Source: Idiomarina sp.
GTDB lineage: Bacteria > Pseudomonadota > Gammaproteobacteria > Enterobacterales > Alteromonadaceae
DNA: 64,000 bases
Reading direction: 5' to 3'
Assembly (NCBI GenBank): GCA_020832105.1
Contig: JAFIFH010000052.1
Location: 1-64,000, forward strand
A program made the translations under genes and the position numbers. Every line of letters begins with the position of its first letter. Position 1 is the first letter of the stretch. Shown piece after piece: positions 43,995 to 53,078 of this stretch. The notes under the pieces were generated by a model that made no database searches, was not told the origin of the DNA, and worked only from the letters and a program-made list of their open reading frames with translations.

Positions 43995-45368
43995 ATGTCA
44001 AAAATAAAAATTCCACATACGCTGGTGCTGATGTTCATCATGATGATGGTCGCGCTGGTTTTAACCTGGGTGCTACCCACCGGGACTTATGAACGGGTCG
44101 AGATGGATGGCCGTACCGTGGTCCAGCCGGGTAGTTTTGAAGTGCTCGAAGAGGCACCAAAATTAAGCCCGTTGCGCCTGCTCACAGTGATTCCCGAGGC
44201 CCTGGCCTCTGCCCAGGACGTCATTTTCTTTGTCTTCCTGATTGGTGGTGTGCTGGGTATTATCCGTCACACTGGCGCGCTGGACGCAGTGATAGGCAAG
44301 TTGCTGGAGAAATTTGGCAGTCGCATGGGCTTACTGATTTTCGGCGGTATGTTTATTTTCGGGTTGTTCTCGTCGGTGATCGGGATGGCTGCCGAGTATG
44401 TGGTTTTCGTCGCTTTATTGGTGGGGCTTTGTAGGGCAATCAAACTCGATGCGATGGTGGCAATGGGGATTCTCGTCGTCGGCTATGGGGTCGGGTATGG
44501 ACTCTCCCTGACCAACCCGTTCACGGTTATGATCGCTCAGGCCATCGCGGAAGTTCAACCAGGTAGCGGTAACTGGTTGCGGATTTTACTGCTGGTACCG
44601 ATTTTCGCGGTGGGCTTTCATCATGTCTATAGCTACGCGAAGAAGGTCAAAGCAGACCCTGCCAACTCTTTATTAGCAGATTTACCTGCAGCAGATGTGC
44701 AGGAAGACCCAGACGCCTACCCTAAAATGAGCAAGACCCACATCGCGGTGATTTCTGCGTTTGCGCTGACCTTAGCGCTGCTGGTGTTTGGTATTCAGGT
44801 GTATGGCTGGTATCTGACTGAGCTGAGTGCGCTGTTTGTGGGCCTGGGTATCGCAACCATCTTTATTGGCCGTTTGGGCTTTGATGAAGCCGCGCAAAAA
44901 TTCATTGACGGTGCCGCGCAACTGACTGCCACAGCATTGCTGGTCGGGTTCGCGCGAAGTATTGCGATGATCATGGAAGATGGTCTGGTGCTCGACACGG
45001 TTATCCATTACCTGTCGATGCCGGTGGACGCCTTAGGCTCTTACTTTGGCGCTGTGGGCATGCTGTTCATTCAGTCATTCCTCAACCTGTTTATTCCATC
45101 AGGTTCAGGTCAGGCCTTTGTGACCATGCCCATCATGGTACCTATTGCGGATACCGCTGGGATTGGTCGTCAGGTGGCGGTACTTGCGTTCCAGATGGGT
45201 GACGGTTTCATGAATATGATTGTTCCAACCAACCCGGTACTGATGGGTATTCTGGGCTTAGCGGGTATTCCGTACGATCGTTGGTTCCGCTTTATGATGC
45301 CGCTGATGCTGAAGTTACTGGTGGTGTGTTCGCTGGCGCTGATGTTTGCGGTGTTTGTTGGTTACTAG
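43995..45368 (+). CDS. YfcC-family membrane transporter
   Basis: Inner-membrane protein of the YfcC/DcuC/ArcD-like group (C4-dicarboxylate or basic amino-acid carriers), 457 aa with about 11-12 segments. Characteristic parts are the start PHTLVLMFIMMMVALVLTWVLPTGTYER, GMAAEYVVFVALLVGL and the second half motif NLFIPSGSGQAFVTMPIMVP. The substrate cannot be determined. It is monocistronic and ends at a strong bidirectional terminator. Confidence 0.88.
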   Translation: MSKIKIPHTLVLMFIMMMVALVLTWVLPTGTYERVEMDGRTVVQPGSFEVLEEAPKLSPLRLLTVIPEALASAQDVIFFVFLIGGVLGIIRHTGALDAVIGKLLEKFGSRMGLLIFGGMFIFGLFSSVIGMAAEYVVFVALLVGLCRAIKLDAMVAMGILVVGYGVGYGLSLTNPFTVMIAQAIAEVQPGSGNWLRILLLVPIFAVGFHHVYSYAKKVKADPANSLLADLPAADVQEDPDAYPKMSKTHIAVISAFALTLALLVFGIQVYGWYLTELSALFVGLGIATIFIGRLGFDEAAQKFIDGAAQLTATALLVGFARSIAMIMEDGLVLDTVIHYLSMPVDALGSYFGAVGMLFIQSFLNLFIPSGSGQAFVTMPIMVPIADTAGIGRQVAVLAFQMGDGFMNMIVPTNPVLMGILGLAGIPYDRWFRFMMPLMLKLLVVCSLALMFAVFVGY

Positions 45369-45394
45369 CCAAGCATTCATAATGCGAGGTCAGT

Positions 45395-45431
45395 AAAGCC
45401 CTGTATCAGTTCACTGATACAGGGCTTTTTT
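45395..45431. terminator. Bidirectional terminator after the YfcC-like gene
   Basis: AAAGCCCTGTATCAGT/ACTGATACAGGGCTTT is a perfect 16-bp stem with a 2-nt centre, followed by a T-tract. It separates the plus-strand transporter from the end of the aroK-dam-rsmJ operon. Confidence 0.94.
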
Positions 45432-46755
45432 AATAGGCTTGTTTGATATAAATGTCGAAGCGATGTTTCTTGCTAGTGACCTGGGCATGCGGCTCGCGGT
45501 TAGCTAAGAAAGGTGCCTTCGCTGGGCGTTTGACCACCACCCGGTGGGTTGCCAGGCCAAGTGCAGCGTCCAGTAAGGCGTTGCTATCTTGATCGTTACC
45601 CACCAGCTCCTGCAACATCTGCATGTCTTTTTTAACCGCTGCAGATTTATCCCGGTGAGGGAACATCGGGTCTAGGTAGATCGCCATCGGCGGTCGGGTC
45701 ATTAGCTGGGCGGCATAGGCTGGCTCAAGAATACTCCCTGCAGGGAGCACTCGCACCCGTTCACTAACCCAAGGGCCGATGTGAGCGTCGTGACTGGCTC
45801 GGTACACTGCATCACTTAACAGCGCATGAATGGCTCGATTACGCTCAAGGAACCTCAGGTTACAGCCTGCGTGCGCAAGAATCATCCCATCCCGGCCAAG
45901 GCCGGCTGTGGCATCTAAAATATCCGGGCGATGACCTTTTTGAATACCCAGAGCACGCACAATGGCTTCATCACGCTGTGGTCCCGCCTGACGCCGCCAG
46001 GCTTGTTTACCGCCAGTAAAATCTAACACTAGCGGATTTACTTTAGGGTGATGCTGCCAGCGCAGTTGCAGGCCTTCCTGAGTCAGCTCCAGCACAAAGG
46101 GGTGTTCATTTGCACCTTCTGGCAGTTGCAGCTCTTGAGCTAAATGCAGCGCCGCTGGCGCCAACTCTGGATCGCCTGCCAGCAACGCAGGTAACTCCGT
46201 TTGAGGGATAGATTTAGGTTCAGCCGTATCGCTTGAAGCTGCTGGATGCGTTGGCTGGCTGTGGTGCGCCGCTGACAAGCGCATGTCCTGATGAGGAATA
46301 TTATCTTCCAGGTATTCATGCCCTTCATCGACAAAGCCGAGGGAGTGATAGAAATCAAGCAGGTAAGTCTGCGCACCAATTAATATATCGGTGTCAGGGT
46401 CAGCGGCAAAGGCTAACTGCATCGCCCTGTGCATCAGTTGGCGACCGAGTTGCTCGCCGCGGGCCTTAGGCGCGACAATCACCCGGCCAATGCGATGCGC
46501 ACCGTGGCTGGCGCCATGGTTCAGTGTGGTTGTTTGCTGATCATCATTCAGCGCAGCGAATACCCGGGCATAAGCCACTAAATCACCATCAACATAGCCC
46601 ATGACATGCAGTGCCAGGTGGTCTTCGCCATCAGCGTCCTGATAAGGACATTGCTGCTCAACCACAAAGACCTGCTGGCGCAGGGCCAGGATCTGATAAA
46701 GCTCATCCAGGCTCAGGGCGGTGAAAGTTTTACTGTACCAACGTAGTTTGCTCAT
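45430..46755 (-). CDS. elaA-rsmJ: ElaA-RsmJ fusion: GNAT acetyltransferase + 16S rRNA m2G1516 methyltransferase
   Basis: Residues 1-160 match ElaA, a GNAT acyltransferase: LRQQVFVVEQQCPYQDADG, then IGRVIVAPKARGEQLGRQLM (acetyl-CoA loop) and GAQTYLLDFYHSLGF. A Ser/His/Pro-rich linker (about 161-190) leads to RsmJ (about 190-441), which methylates G1516 of 16S rRNA. The RsmJ SAM motif is DATAGLGRDG (281-290); YLDPMFPHRDKSA and VVVKRPAKAPFLA are also diagnostic. In E. coli these are separate, unlinked genes. It follows dam by 12 nt, ending the operon. No stop or internal start signal separates the domains. Confidence 0.93.
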   Translation of the reverse strand: MSKLRWYSKTFTALSLDELYQILALRQQVFVVEQQCPYQDADGEDHLALHVMGYVDGDLVAYARVFAALNDDQQTTTLNHGASHGAHRIGRVIVAPKARGEQLGRQLMHRAMQLAFAADPDTDILIGAQTYLLDFYHSLGFVDEGHEYLEDNIPHQDMRLSAAHHSQPTHPAASSDTAEPKSIPQTELPALLAGDPELAPAALHLAQELQLPEGANEHPFVLELTQEGLQLRWQHHPKVNPLVLDFTGGKQAWRRQAGPQRDEAIVRALGIQKGHRPDILDATAGLGRDGMILAHAGCNLRFLERNRAIHALLSDAVYRASHDAHIGPWVSERVRVLPAGSILEPAYAAQLMTRPPMAIYLDPMFPHRDKSAAVKKDMQMLQELVGNDQDSNALLDAALGLATHRVVVKRPAKAPFLANREPHAQVTSKKHRFDIYIKQAY

Positions 46756-46767
46756 GAGAGCGCCTCG

Positions 46768-47592
46768 TTAAAAAATGCGGGCGGGATAATACGCGAGCAG
46801 TTCGGCGACTTTATTGCGCGTATCACCTTTTTGCGAAATATAGCGGTTCACTTGAAGTGGCGTTAATTCCGCCTGTTGATAATAGATCCTGCTTAAGCTG
46901 GTGTCATGGTTGCTAATCAAGACTGAAATCCCACGCTTAAATGCCGCCTGCTCCGCTTTCTTGGCCAATACCGCCTGTTCATCCAGGCTGAAGCCGCCAC
47001 TGGCATAGCTGGTAAAGCTGGCAGTAGGGCTAAGCGGCAGATACGGCGGGTCGCAATAAATAACCTGGCCTTTACGCGCCCGCCGAAAACTGCTTTGAAA
47101 AGGCTGACAGGTAAAGGTCGCCTTTTTCGCTTTCTCGGCAAAAAACTCCAGCTCTGCTTCCGGAAAATAGGGTTTCTTATATTTGCCGAAGGGCACGTTG
47201 AACTGGCCACTGGCATTGTAGCGACACAACCCATTGTAGCCGTGGCGATTGAGGTATAAAAACAGCAGCGAGCGGTGATAGGTGTCGGTGCTAAGATTAA
47301 ACTCGCGACGCAGGGCATAGAAGGCATCAGCCTGGTTATAGCGGCTACTAAAAAAGCGCCGGGCATCGTTAATATAAGTTTTCGGGCGGCGCTTCACGAC
47401 TTGGTAGAGGTTAATCAGGTCCGCGTTGATATCGTTTAGTAGATAGTGCTCATAGTCGGTGTTTAAAAACACCGATCCCGCGCCTACAAATGGCTCAACC
47501 AGCTTATCACCGGGAGGCAGAACGTGATTAATGGCATCCACCAGCGAATATTTGCCGCCGGCCCATTTTAAAAATGCGCGCTGTTTTTTCAT
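46768..47592 (-). CDS. dam: DNA adenine methylase Dam
   Basis: Methylates the adenine of GATC for mismatch-repair strand choice and replication control. The family order is present: FLKWAGGKYSLVDAI, PFVGAGSVFLN (SAM site) and VIYCDPPYLPLS (catalytic DPPY). Length 274 aa matches E. coli (278). It lies in the aroK-aroB-damX-dam order, 5 nt after damX, which shows it is the housekeeping Dam and not a phage or restriction enzyme. Confidence 0.96.
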   Translation of the reverse strand: MKKQRAFLKWAGGKYSLVDAINHVLPPGDKLVEPFVGAGSVFLNTDYEHYLLNDINADLINLYQVVKRRPKTYINDARRFFSSRYNQADAFYALRREFNLSTDTYHRSLLFLYLNRHGYNGLCRYNASGQFNVPFGKYKKPYFPEAELEFFAEKAKKATFTCQPFQSSFRRARKGQVIYCDPPYLPLSPTASFTSYASGGFSLDEQAVLAKKAEQAAFKRGISVLISNHDTSLSRIYYQQAELTPLQVNRYISQKGDTRNKVAELLAYYPARIF

Positions 47593-47597
47593 TTTAA

Positions 47598-49226
47598 TTA
47601 GTTATTATCCTGAGCGCTGTTGTTCATCACCGGTGCGAGATCTTGATGGACCAGGCGTACCGCTTTTAGCCATGGTTGTATGCTCTGTAAGTCGTCATTG
47701 CTGGCCAGATACGCTTGCGCTGCGTTGGCACTGGTAAAGTCACCAATCACCACCATATACCAGGGCTGTTGATCGCGAAGCGTTTGGTAAATGGCCATCT
47801 CAGGGTGCTCGAAACCGGCCAGAAACTGCATCAGTCGGGGTTCACTGTTAAACGCCGCGACCTGAAAAACGTACCGATTTGCGTCTCTTTGCCACAATTC
47901 AAGATTATCATAGGCGTGCAGCCAGGGGTTGAGGTTTTCTGCTTCGACGACCTCTTCTTCTTCATCAACAGAAGGGCTTTGCTCTGTAGCGGCTTCTTCA
48001 GTCGGTGGTTCGTCAGCCTGTTCAGCATCTGGCTGGGTTGTAACCGATTCTTCTTGCGCTTGGTTTTGCAAATAATTGACGGGCTGCACCAGTTGGAATT
48101 GTATGTCACGCGGTGGTGGTTGCGTATCTGCCCGCTCACGTAACCGCTGCATGGCCTGTTGATAGTCCATCACCGGGGCAGTGGTGTCTTCACTCTCTTG
48201 ATGAATCTCTGCTTCATCAGTGGGTAAAATAGGTGGTGTAAATGTGGCAGTGGCAGGTTCTGATTCAACTGTCGCGGGCTCATTATCCTGGGTGGTATGC
48301 AGCCAGGCAGCCACTGCGATGGCAATAATCGCCGCAAGGCCAACTAACACGAACACGAGTTGATTACTGGTCAGTTTTTTAGCCGCAGCGGGAGTCGCCT
48401 GGGTGGCTGTGCTGGCAAGCTTGCGGTTACGCGCCTGCATCGCTTTCTCAGTGTAAGGTTGCACCAACAGTTGGTCTTCCAGCTGGGCCTGGATCTGGCC
48501 TGGAAAGCCCTGGGTTTGATTGAGTAAATCGTTAATGGCGGCTTCGTCTAAGGCGTTAATCTTAGCATCGACGACGTCGTTCTGATTTTGTTGAGTGGCG
48601 ATGAGCTTGCGCGCAAACCATTGCTGTTCGCGCTTAAAGAAGGCCGGCACCTCCACCAGCACAGGTGGTTCGCTATTCCCCAGCGCGACGCCCTTACTGG
48701 CGCGCTTGACCCAGCCGCTTTCACCGGCGATCACCACACTCACACGATGTTCAGGGTTGAACAGATGGCGACTACTGACCAGCTCCTGTAATTCACTGAG
48801 GATTCTGCCAGGTAAACTCGGGCCATTATCGATGCAGATAACCAGGTGTTGGCGACCCGGCTTAATATTGCGTTGTAATGCTTCGAGCAGGCTATCGTCG
48901 GTGGAATAGGCATCGAGCGAGACCAGCTGACGCAGCAGTTTGGTGCGTAAGGCATCGGCGGAGCCTTTACCCGGCTCGGCGCTAAACGCGAGGTTGGCAT
49001 AATCCGAAGCTTGCTCAAGAAACACCTCTAGAATAGTGCTCTTTCCGGCGCCCACCGGGCCACTTAAAAATATTAGGGTTTCACTAAAGGCCACATGATT
49101 ATGTAGCTGGTCAAGCACACTTTGCTGACTGGTGGTTATCTTGGTGGGGATCGCCAGGCCAGGATCGCGATCATCGGTGGCTGACTCGTTCGCAAGATGA
49201 TTGGCTGGTCTTGGTTGATATGCCAT
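47598..49226 (-). CDS. damX: DamX-like cell-division protein with AAA and SPOR domains
   Basis: Inner-membrane protein whose SPOR domain binds denuded septal peptidoglycan. The 542-aa product has an N-terminal cytoplasmic AAA-type ATPase domain (Walker A SGPVGAGKSTIL; about 30-270), one membrane helix (about 290-312), an acidic Glu/Pro-rich periplasmic linker and a C-terminal SPOR domain (about 455-535, RYVFQVAAFNSEPRLMQFL). E. coli DamX is shorter (428) and lacks a clear ATPase domain; Vibrio-type DamX proteins have one. It lies 3 nt after aroB and 5 nt before dam. Confidence 0.9.
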   Translation of the reverse strand: MAYQPRPANHLANESATDDRDPGLAIPTKITTSQQSVLDQLHNHVAFSETLIFLSGPVGAGKSTILEVFLEQASDYANLAFSAEPGKGSADALRTKLLRQLVSLDAYSTDDSLLEALQRNIKPGRQHLVICIDNGPSLPGRILSELQELVSSRHLFNPEHRVSVVIAGESGWVKRASKGVALGNSEPPVLVEVPAFFKREQQWFARKLIATQQNQNDVVDAKINALDEAAINDLLNQTQGFPGQIQAQLEDQLLVQPYTEKAMQARNRKLASTATQATPAAAKKLTSNQLVFVLVGLAAIIAIAVAAWLHTTQDNEPATVESEPATATFTPPILPTDEAEIHQESEDTTAPVMDYQQAMQRLRERADTQPPPRDIQFQLVQPVNYLQNQAQEESVTTQPDAEQADEPPTEEAATEQSPSVDEEEEVVEAENLNPWLHAYDNLELWQRDANRYVFQVAAFNSEPRLMQFLAGFEHPEMAIYQTLRDQQPWYMVVIGDFTSANAAQAYLASNDDLQSIQPWLKAVRLVHQDLAPVMNNSAQDNN

Positions 49227-49229
49227 CCG

Positions 49230-50309
49230 CTACCCTCGCTGGCGGCTGACCGCCTGTCGCAACGCTGACTCGCTCACGTCGGCGGTGACAACCGCCTGGC
49301 CAAGACCTTGCGGCAGTATAAACCGGACTTGTCCTGCTTTGACCTTTTTGTCCCGTAACATCAGCTGTTGCCACTCAGCCCACGCCATCGACTCTGGTGC
49401 CGATACGGGCAGGTGGGCGGCTTTGAGTAACGCCACCACCCGCGAATATTCATCGTCAGTCATCCAGCCTTGCTGCTGACTGACATCACAGGCAATGGCG
49501 ATACCTGCAGCTACGGCTTCACCGTGCAGCCAGGTGCCAAAGCCCTGTGATTTTTCAATGGCATGGCCAAAGGTATGGCCAAGATTCAGCAACGCGCGCT
49601 GTCCTTGCTCGCGCTCGTCTTCACTCACCACCTGCGCCTTACAGGCACAGCTACGCAGAATCGCTTCGGTGAGTGCGGCGTCATCGAGGTCGGTCAGCCG
49701 GGTTATATTGATTTCAAGCCAGCTAAAAAACTCTGCGTTTGCCATGACCCCATATTTTATCACTTCGGCAAGGCCGGCACTCAGCTCTCGCGCTGGAAGG
49801 GTATGCAGACACTGGGTATCAATAAGTACTGCACGGGGCTGGTGGAAGGCACCAATTAAATTTTTGCCGCGCGGGTGATTCACTGCCGTTTTTCCACCCA
49901 CTGAAGAATCCACCTGAGACAGCAATGTCGTGGGGAGCTGGACGAAGTCAACACCGCGATGGAAACTAGCGGCAACAAACCCAGCAAGATCGCCGACCAC
50001 GCCACCACCTAGGGCAACTACGGTGCAATCTCGGGCGAAACCGCTGCCAAGTAACGCATCGAGTGCGTCCTGCCAAGTGGCTAAGCTTTTTGCGGATTCG
50101 CCATCAGGCATGCAAAAAACCATAACCTCATGGTTGGTCAACGCCAATTGCACCTGCTCTAGATAGAGAGGTGCGACCACGTCATTGGTAACAATAAAGA
50201 TTTGTTGGTTAAGGGCAGCAGATAAGGTGTCTGCAAGTGTCGGCAGTAGGTTACTGCCGACATAGATCGGGTAGCTGCGCGAGCCTAATTCGACTGAAAG
50301 CTGTTGCAT
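49230..50309 (-). CDS. aroB: 3-dehydroquinate synthase
   Basis: Second shikimate-pathway step, turning DAHP into 3-dehydroquinate with NAD and a divalent metal. Motifs are DGESAKSL, the NAD loop GGGVVGDLAGFVAA, TTLLSQVDSSVGGKTAVN and LNLGHTFGHAIE (metal His). Length 359 aa matches E. coli (362). It is 26 nt after aroK and 3 nt before damX in a conserved operon. Confidence 0.97.
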   Translation of the reverse strand: MQQLSVELGSRSYPIYVGSNLLPTLADTLSAALNQQIFIVTNDVVAPLYLEQVQLALTNHEVMVFCMPDGESAKSLATWQDALDALLGSGFARDCTVVALGGGVVGDLAGFVAASFHRGVDFVQLPTTLLSQVDSSVGGKTAVNHPRGKNLIGAFHQPRAVLIDTQCLHTLPARELSAGLAEVIKYGVMANAEFFSWLEINITRLTDLDDAALTEAILRSCACKAQVVSEDEREQGQRALLNLGHTFGHAIEKSQGFGTWLHGEAVAAGIAIACDVSQQQGWMTDDEYSRVVALLKAAHLPVSAPESMAWAEWQQLMLRDKKVKAGQVRFILPQGLGQAVVTADVSESALRQAVSRQRG

Positions 50310-50335
50310 AGAGATACCCTGGTGCAGAGAGACAG

Positions 50336-50854
50336 TTAAAAACCGAGCTTCTCAATGATTTGAGTTGCTACAACTTTAGCACTTTGATCATCAGTTTCTA
50401 CCACCACGTCCGCAATTTCTTCGTAAAGCGGATCGCGAAATTCAGCCAGATCTTCGAGTACTTCCCGCGGATTTTCAGCTTCAGCAATCAACGGTCGGCG
50501 TTTGTCTCGCTCGGTCCGCGCCACTTGCTTGTCAATTGTGGTTTTCAGATATACCACAATGCCGCGAGCCGACAGCCGGTTACGGTTTTCTTTACTCACA
50601 ATTGAGCCGCCACCGGTGGCCAGCACAATACCCATATGCTCTGTGAGCTCTTCGATAACTTTCTCTTCACGCGCACGGAAGCCTGCTTCACCCTCAAGCT
50701 CAAACACCCAACTAATATCCGCACCGGTGCGTTTTTCAATCTCGGCGTCAGAATCAAAAAATTCAAGGTGGAGCGAGCGTGCGATTTGACGGCCAATGGT
50801 GCTTTTACCAGCTCCCATCGGGCCTACAAGGAATATATTACGTTTTTCAGCCAT
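50336..50854 (-). CDS. aroK: Shikimate kinase I
   Basis: Phosphorylates shikimate at the 3-OH with ATP. The P-loop GPMGAGKST is at residues 11-19; [23 protein letters not shown] and LATGGGSI bind shikimate, and [10 protein letters not shown] is the lid. I start at ATG 50854 (172 aa; E. coli 173). The track's extra 13 residues have no family match. It is the first clearly essential gene after the pilus-like pair upstream and may share their transcript, with 109 nt between. Confidence 0.96.
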   Translation of the reverse strand: MAEKRNIFLVGPMGAGKSTIGRQIARSLHLEFFDSDAEIEKRTGADISWVFELEGEAGFRAREEKVIEELTEHMGIVLATGGGSIVSKENRNRLSARGIVVYLKTTIDKQVARTERDKRRPLIAEAENPREVLEDLAEFRDPLYEEIADVVVETDDQSAKVVATQIIEKLGF

Positions 50855-50963
50855 ATCTTTGTTTACTTCACTTTCATAGCTGTGACTCACCAAAAGAAAC
50901 GAGTGTTTTTAATTAGCACCCCTGAACTTGCAAAAAAGACACGGGATTATGGCAAAAATAGGG

Positions 50964-51734
50964 CTAAAGGGCAACCGTAAAGGATTCACCCTGAGGACAG
51001 GAGGGAGACGCAGCATGCCAGCGAAATTCAACGGATTCGCTACCAATTCGCAACAATTGCCACGAATATTCGAGCATTTGGTTAACTGCCAGGCGTTCGC
51101 TACGACCATTGAAGATGATCTGAATATACCCTCTTGAAGGCCATACTGCCTGCACAGTCATGTCAGGAAATACAGCAACCTGGCAGTCGCGACCATGGTC
51201 TGCGGTGGTTGCCGGTGTGCGCTCATCGGGCTCGCTTAACGCTATCGGCTGGGCACTATTGTCTTGATATCTACCGGGGGCAAGCTGCAGCTCCATGGTA
51301 ACTAGCGGTGCGTCATTCGCAGCTCGAGTCCAGCGTAACTGATAGTTTTGTGGTGCCAGATTACTTTGCGCTATCTGGTTAGTGAAGGTAGCGAACGCAC
51401 GCCAATTGGCAGAGAACGTTAGGCTAAAGCTTTCCCTTTGTTGAGTCATCGCGGGGCTTTGCAACTCACGCATGAATTCGTATAGCATCGCGCTACTTAA
51501 AGCGGGTAGCCTGGGCGCCGCCGGTGAATTGTCGATGGCGCTGACCGGGGTAGTTGGCATAGCAACTGGGAGAGGCTGGTTATGATGCCGCCAATACTGA
51601 TGAGCAACCACCAGCAGCGCACCTGTCAGTGTGGCGGCCGTGACCGCGCGGCGAAGCTTGCGTGGTAGATGAAGCCAGGCGCTCAATAATGGAGTAAGCC
51701 ATGGCAATTTAAACACCCAGTCAGTCGTTAGCAT
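50964..51734 (-). CDS. PilO/PilP-like (HofO/HofP-like) membrane protein
   Basis: Not recognised as a standard family. The 256-aa product has a membrane helix (about 28-45), a central domain of PilO-like appearance (about 75-160) and a C-terminal beta-rich segment with PSRGYIQIIFNGRSERLAVNQML, reminiscent of PilP/HofP domains. Its start overlaps the upstream stop (TAATG), so it is coupled to the PilM/PilN-like gene. It lies between mrcA and aroK, exactly where pilMNOPQ or hofMNOPQ occurs. The role is inferred mainly from location and architecture. Confidence 0.55.
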   Translation of the reverse strand: MLTTDWVFKLPWLTPLLSAWLHLPRKLRRAVTAATLTGALLVVAHQYWRHHNQPLPVAMPTTPVSAIDNSPAAPRLPALSSAMLYEFMRELQSPAMTQQRESFSLTFSANWRAFATFTNQIAQSNLAPQNYQLRWTRAANDAPLVTMELQLAPGRYQDNSAQPIALSEPDERTPATTADHGRDCQVAVFPDMTVQAVWPSRGYIQIIFNGRSERLAVNQMLEYSWQLLRIGSESVEFRWHAASPSCPQGESFTVAL

Positions 51735-52903
51735 TATTGATGAAGCTCTAAGTCAATGTGAGTTAAGCCGTTGTCACTTCGGCTTGCGCTGGTCAGGACT
51801 CGCCAGGGAGATCTCGACAGCTCGGTGGGTTTATCTTCCGGCCATAGGTTCAAATATTCACCCAGCTCAGTTATCCAGGCGTCAGCGACACCAGGGTTTT
51901 GCGCCTGTATCTGCAATACCCAGCTATCACGGCGAAACTCCAATCGTTTCACTTCAACCTGACGGCCGTTTAGTGCGTGTAGCTGTTGCCAAATATGGGC
52001 ATGGGTAAATAGCGGGTGAACCGGAAGTGGAGTCGCCTGAGGAGCGGCGGCAAGCCCGGTATCAAGCGGTATGGGCCGGTCCATTGCCTGCCAGCTCCAG
52101 GCCACCCCAATAATCAGCAGCGCGCTCAGGGTGGTGGCACTCTGAATAAAAGCGTTTCTATATTGTGTGGTGACCCGGGCGACCAGGTTATTTGCCAGAT
52201 TCACCGGTTGGCTCAAGCCTGTTTGCTGCGCAGTGCTCTCGCTCTTGGCGAGATATTTGTTTGCAGACTGTGTGTTTAAAACGCTAAGTACCGCTTGTAG
52301 CTGACTATCACTGAGCCAGGGCCCGCAGATATCCGTCGCCTCAGTGCCAGGTGTTGTACTGTCGGCGATCAGCATCATTAAACGTTTTCTGGCTATCCCG
52401 AGACGCTGAAGAAACCCCTCGACCGTCGCAGTTTCAATTAAGGTCACAGCGTAAGACGCTGCGTGCCCGTCACCCTGGCTAATCTTAGTCGCGTCCCATA
52501 GCCAATCTGTTAGGGGCGAAAAACCCTGCTGTTGCAGTGCCCAGGTTAATGTTGGACCGATGTCCTGGGGCGCTAGGTCCGCAGGGGCAGAGATACTCAC
52601 CCGGGTAAAACTCGCCGCTGGTAAAATAATTGTAATGGGGGCTGAACTTTCTAGCTGGGCGAGTATCCTATGAATGTGAGAGAGAGTAAGTGACTGGGTT
52701 AAAGACGAAGTAATGCTTCGGCTACCCAGTCTTTTTTTTGCCTGTTGATTATGATGCTGTGTCCCGGATGCTGCGCCCGTCGCTGGTATTCCAAGGGTGA
52801 CCACATCCGACCCAATATAGATCACTGCATGAATTCGCTTTGCAGAAAAATTTTTGCTCAGGTTTACAATCTGTTGCGTCCATAATCGTGGAACTTTTAG
52901 CAT
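51734..52903 (-). CDS. PilM/PilN-like fused (GspL-type) membrane protein
   Basis: The 389-aa product has a cytoplasmic N-terminal half resembling the PilM/HofM actin-like fold (IHAVIYIGSDVVTLGIP, then ITIILPAASFTRV and an ADSTTP segment), one membrane helix (about 253-274) and a periplasmic PilN-like part (WQQLHALNGRQVEVKRLEF). This layout equals GspL, or PilM joined to PilN. The nucleotide-binding residues of PilM are not evident. AGGA lies 9 nt before the ATG. It is divergent from mrcA as hofM/pilM is in other gammaproteobacteria. Assignment is inferential and rests on position and topology. Confidence 0.58.
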   Translation of the reverse strand: MLKVPRLWTQQIVNLSKNFSAKRIHAVIYIGSDVVTLGIPATGAASGTQHHNQQAKKRLGSRSITSSLTQSLTLSHIHRILAQLESSAPITIILPAASFTRVSISAPADLAPQDIGPTLTWALQQQGFSPLTDWLWDATKISQGDGHAASYAVTLIETATVEGFLQRLGIARKRLMMLIADSTTPGTEATDICGPWLSDSQLQAVLSVLNTQSANKYLAKSESTAQQTGLSQPVNLANNLVARVTTQYRNAFIQSATTLSALLIIGVAWSWQAMDRPIPLDTGLAAAPQATPLPVHPLFTHAHIWQQLHALNGRQVEVKRLEFRRDSWVLQIQAQNPGVADAWITELGEYLNLWPEDKPTELSRSPWRVLTSASRSDNGLTHIDLELHQ

Positions 52904-53021
52904 CTCAGGCTATCCTTTCAAAAACCCGAGTCACTCCGTCTACTCGGCTGTAATAAGCATAGAGTGCTTGTTACCCCGATGCAGGCGAATGTTTGTCAGT
53001 CATGACGCAAATTAAAACTGG

Positions 53022-53049
53022 TTAAAATTAGCGCGAAAACCGGTATAAT
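53022..53049 (+). promoter_or_regulatory. Probable sigma-70 promoter of mrcA
   Basis: A perfect -10 TATAAT (53044-53049) is preceded by a 16-nt spacer and TTAAAA (53022-53027) as a weak -35. It lies 30 nt before the mrcA ATG and no competing promoter is evident. Confidence 0.65.
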
Positions 53050-53078
53050 GTGTTGTTGTTTTATTTACCGTCCCCGTT

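Noticed and set aside
46768-47592. Restriction-modification methylase
   Set aside because: Operon context aroK-aroB-damX-dam and the absence of a nuclease identify the standard Dam.
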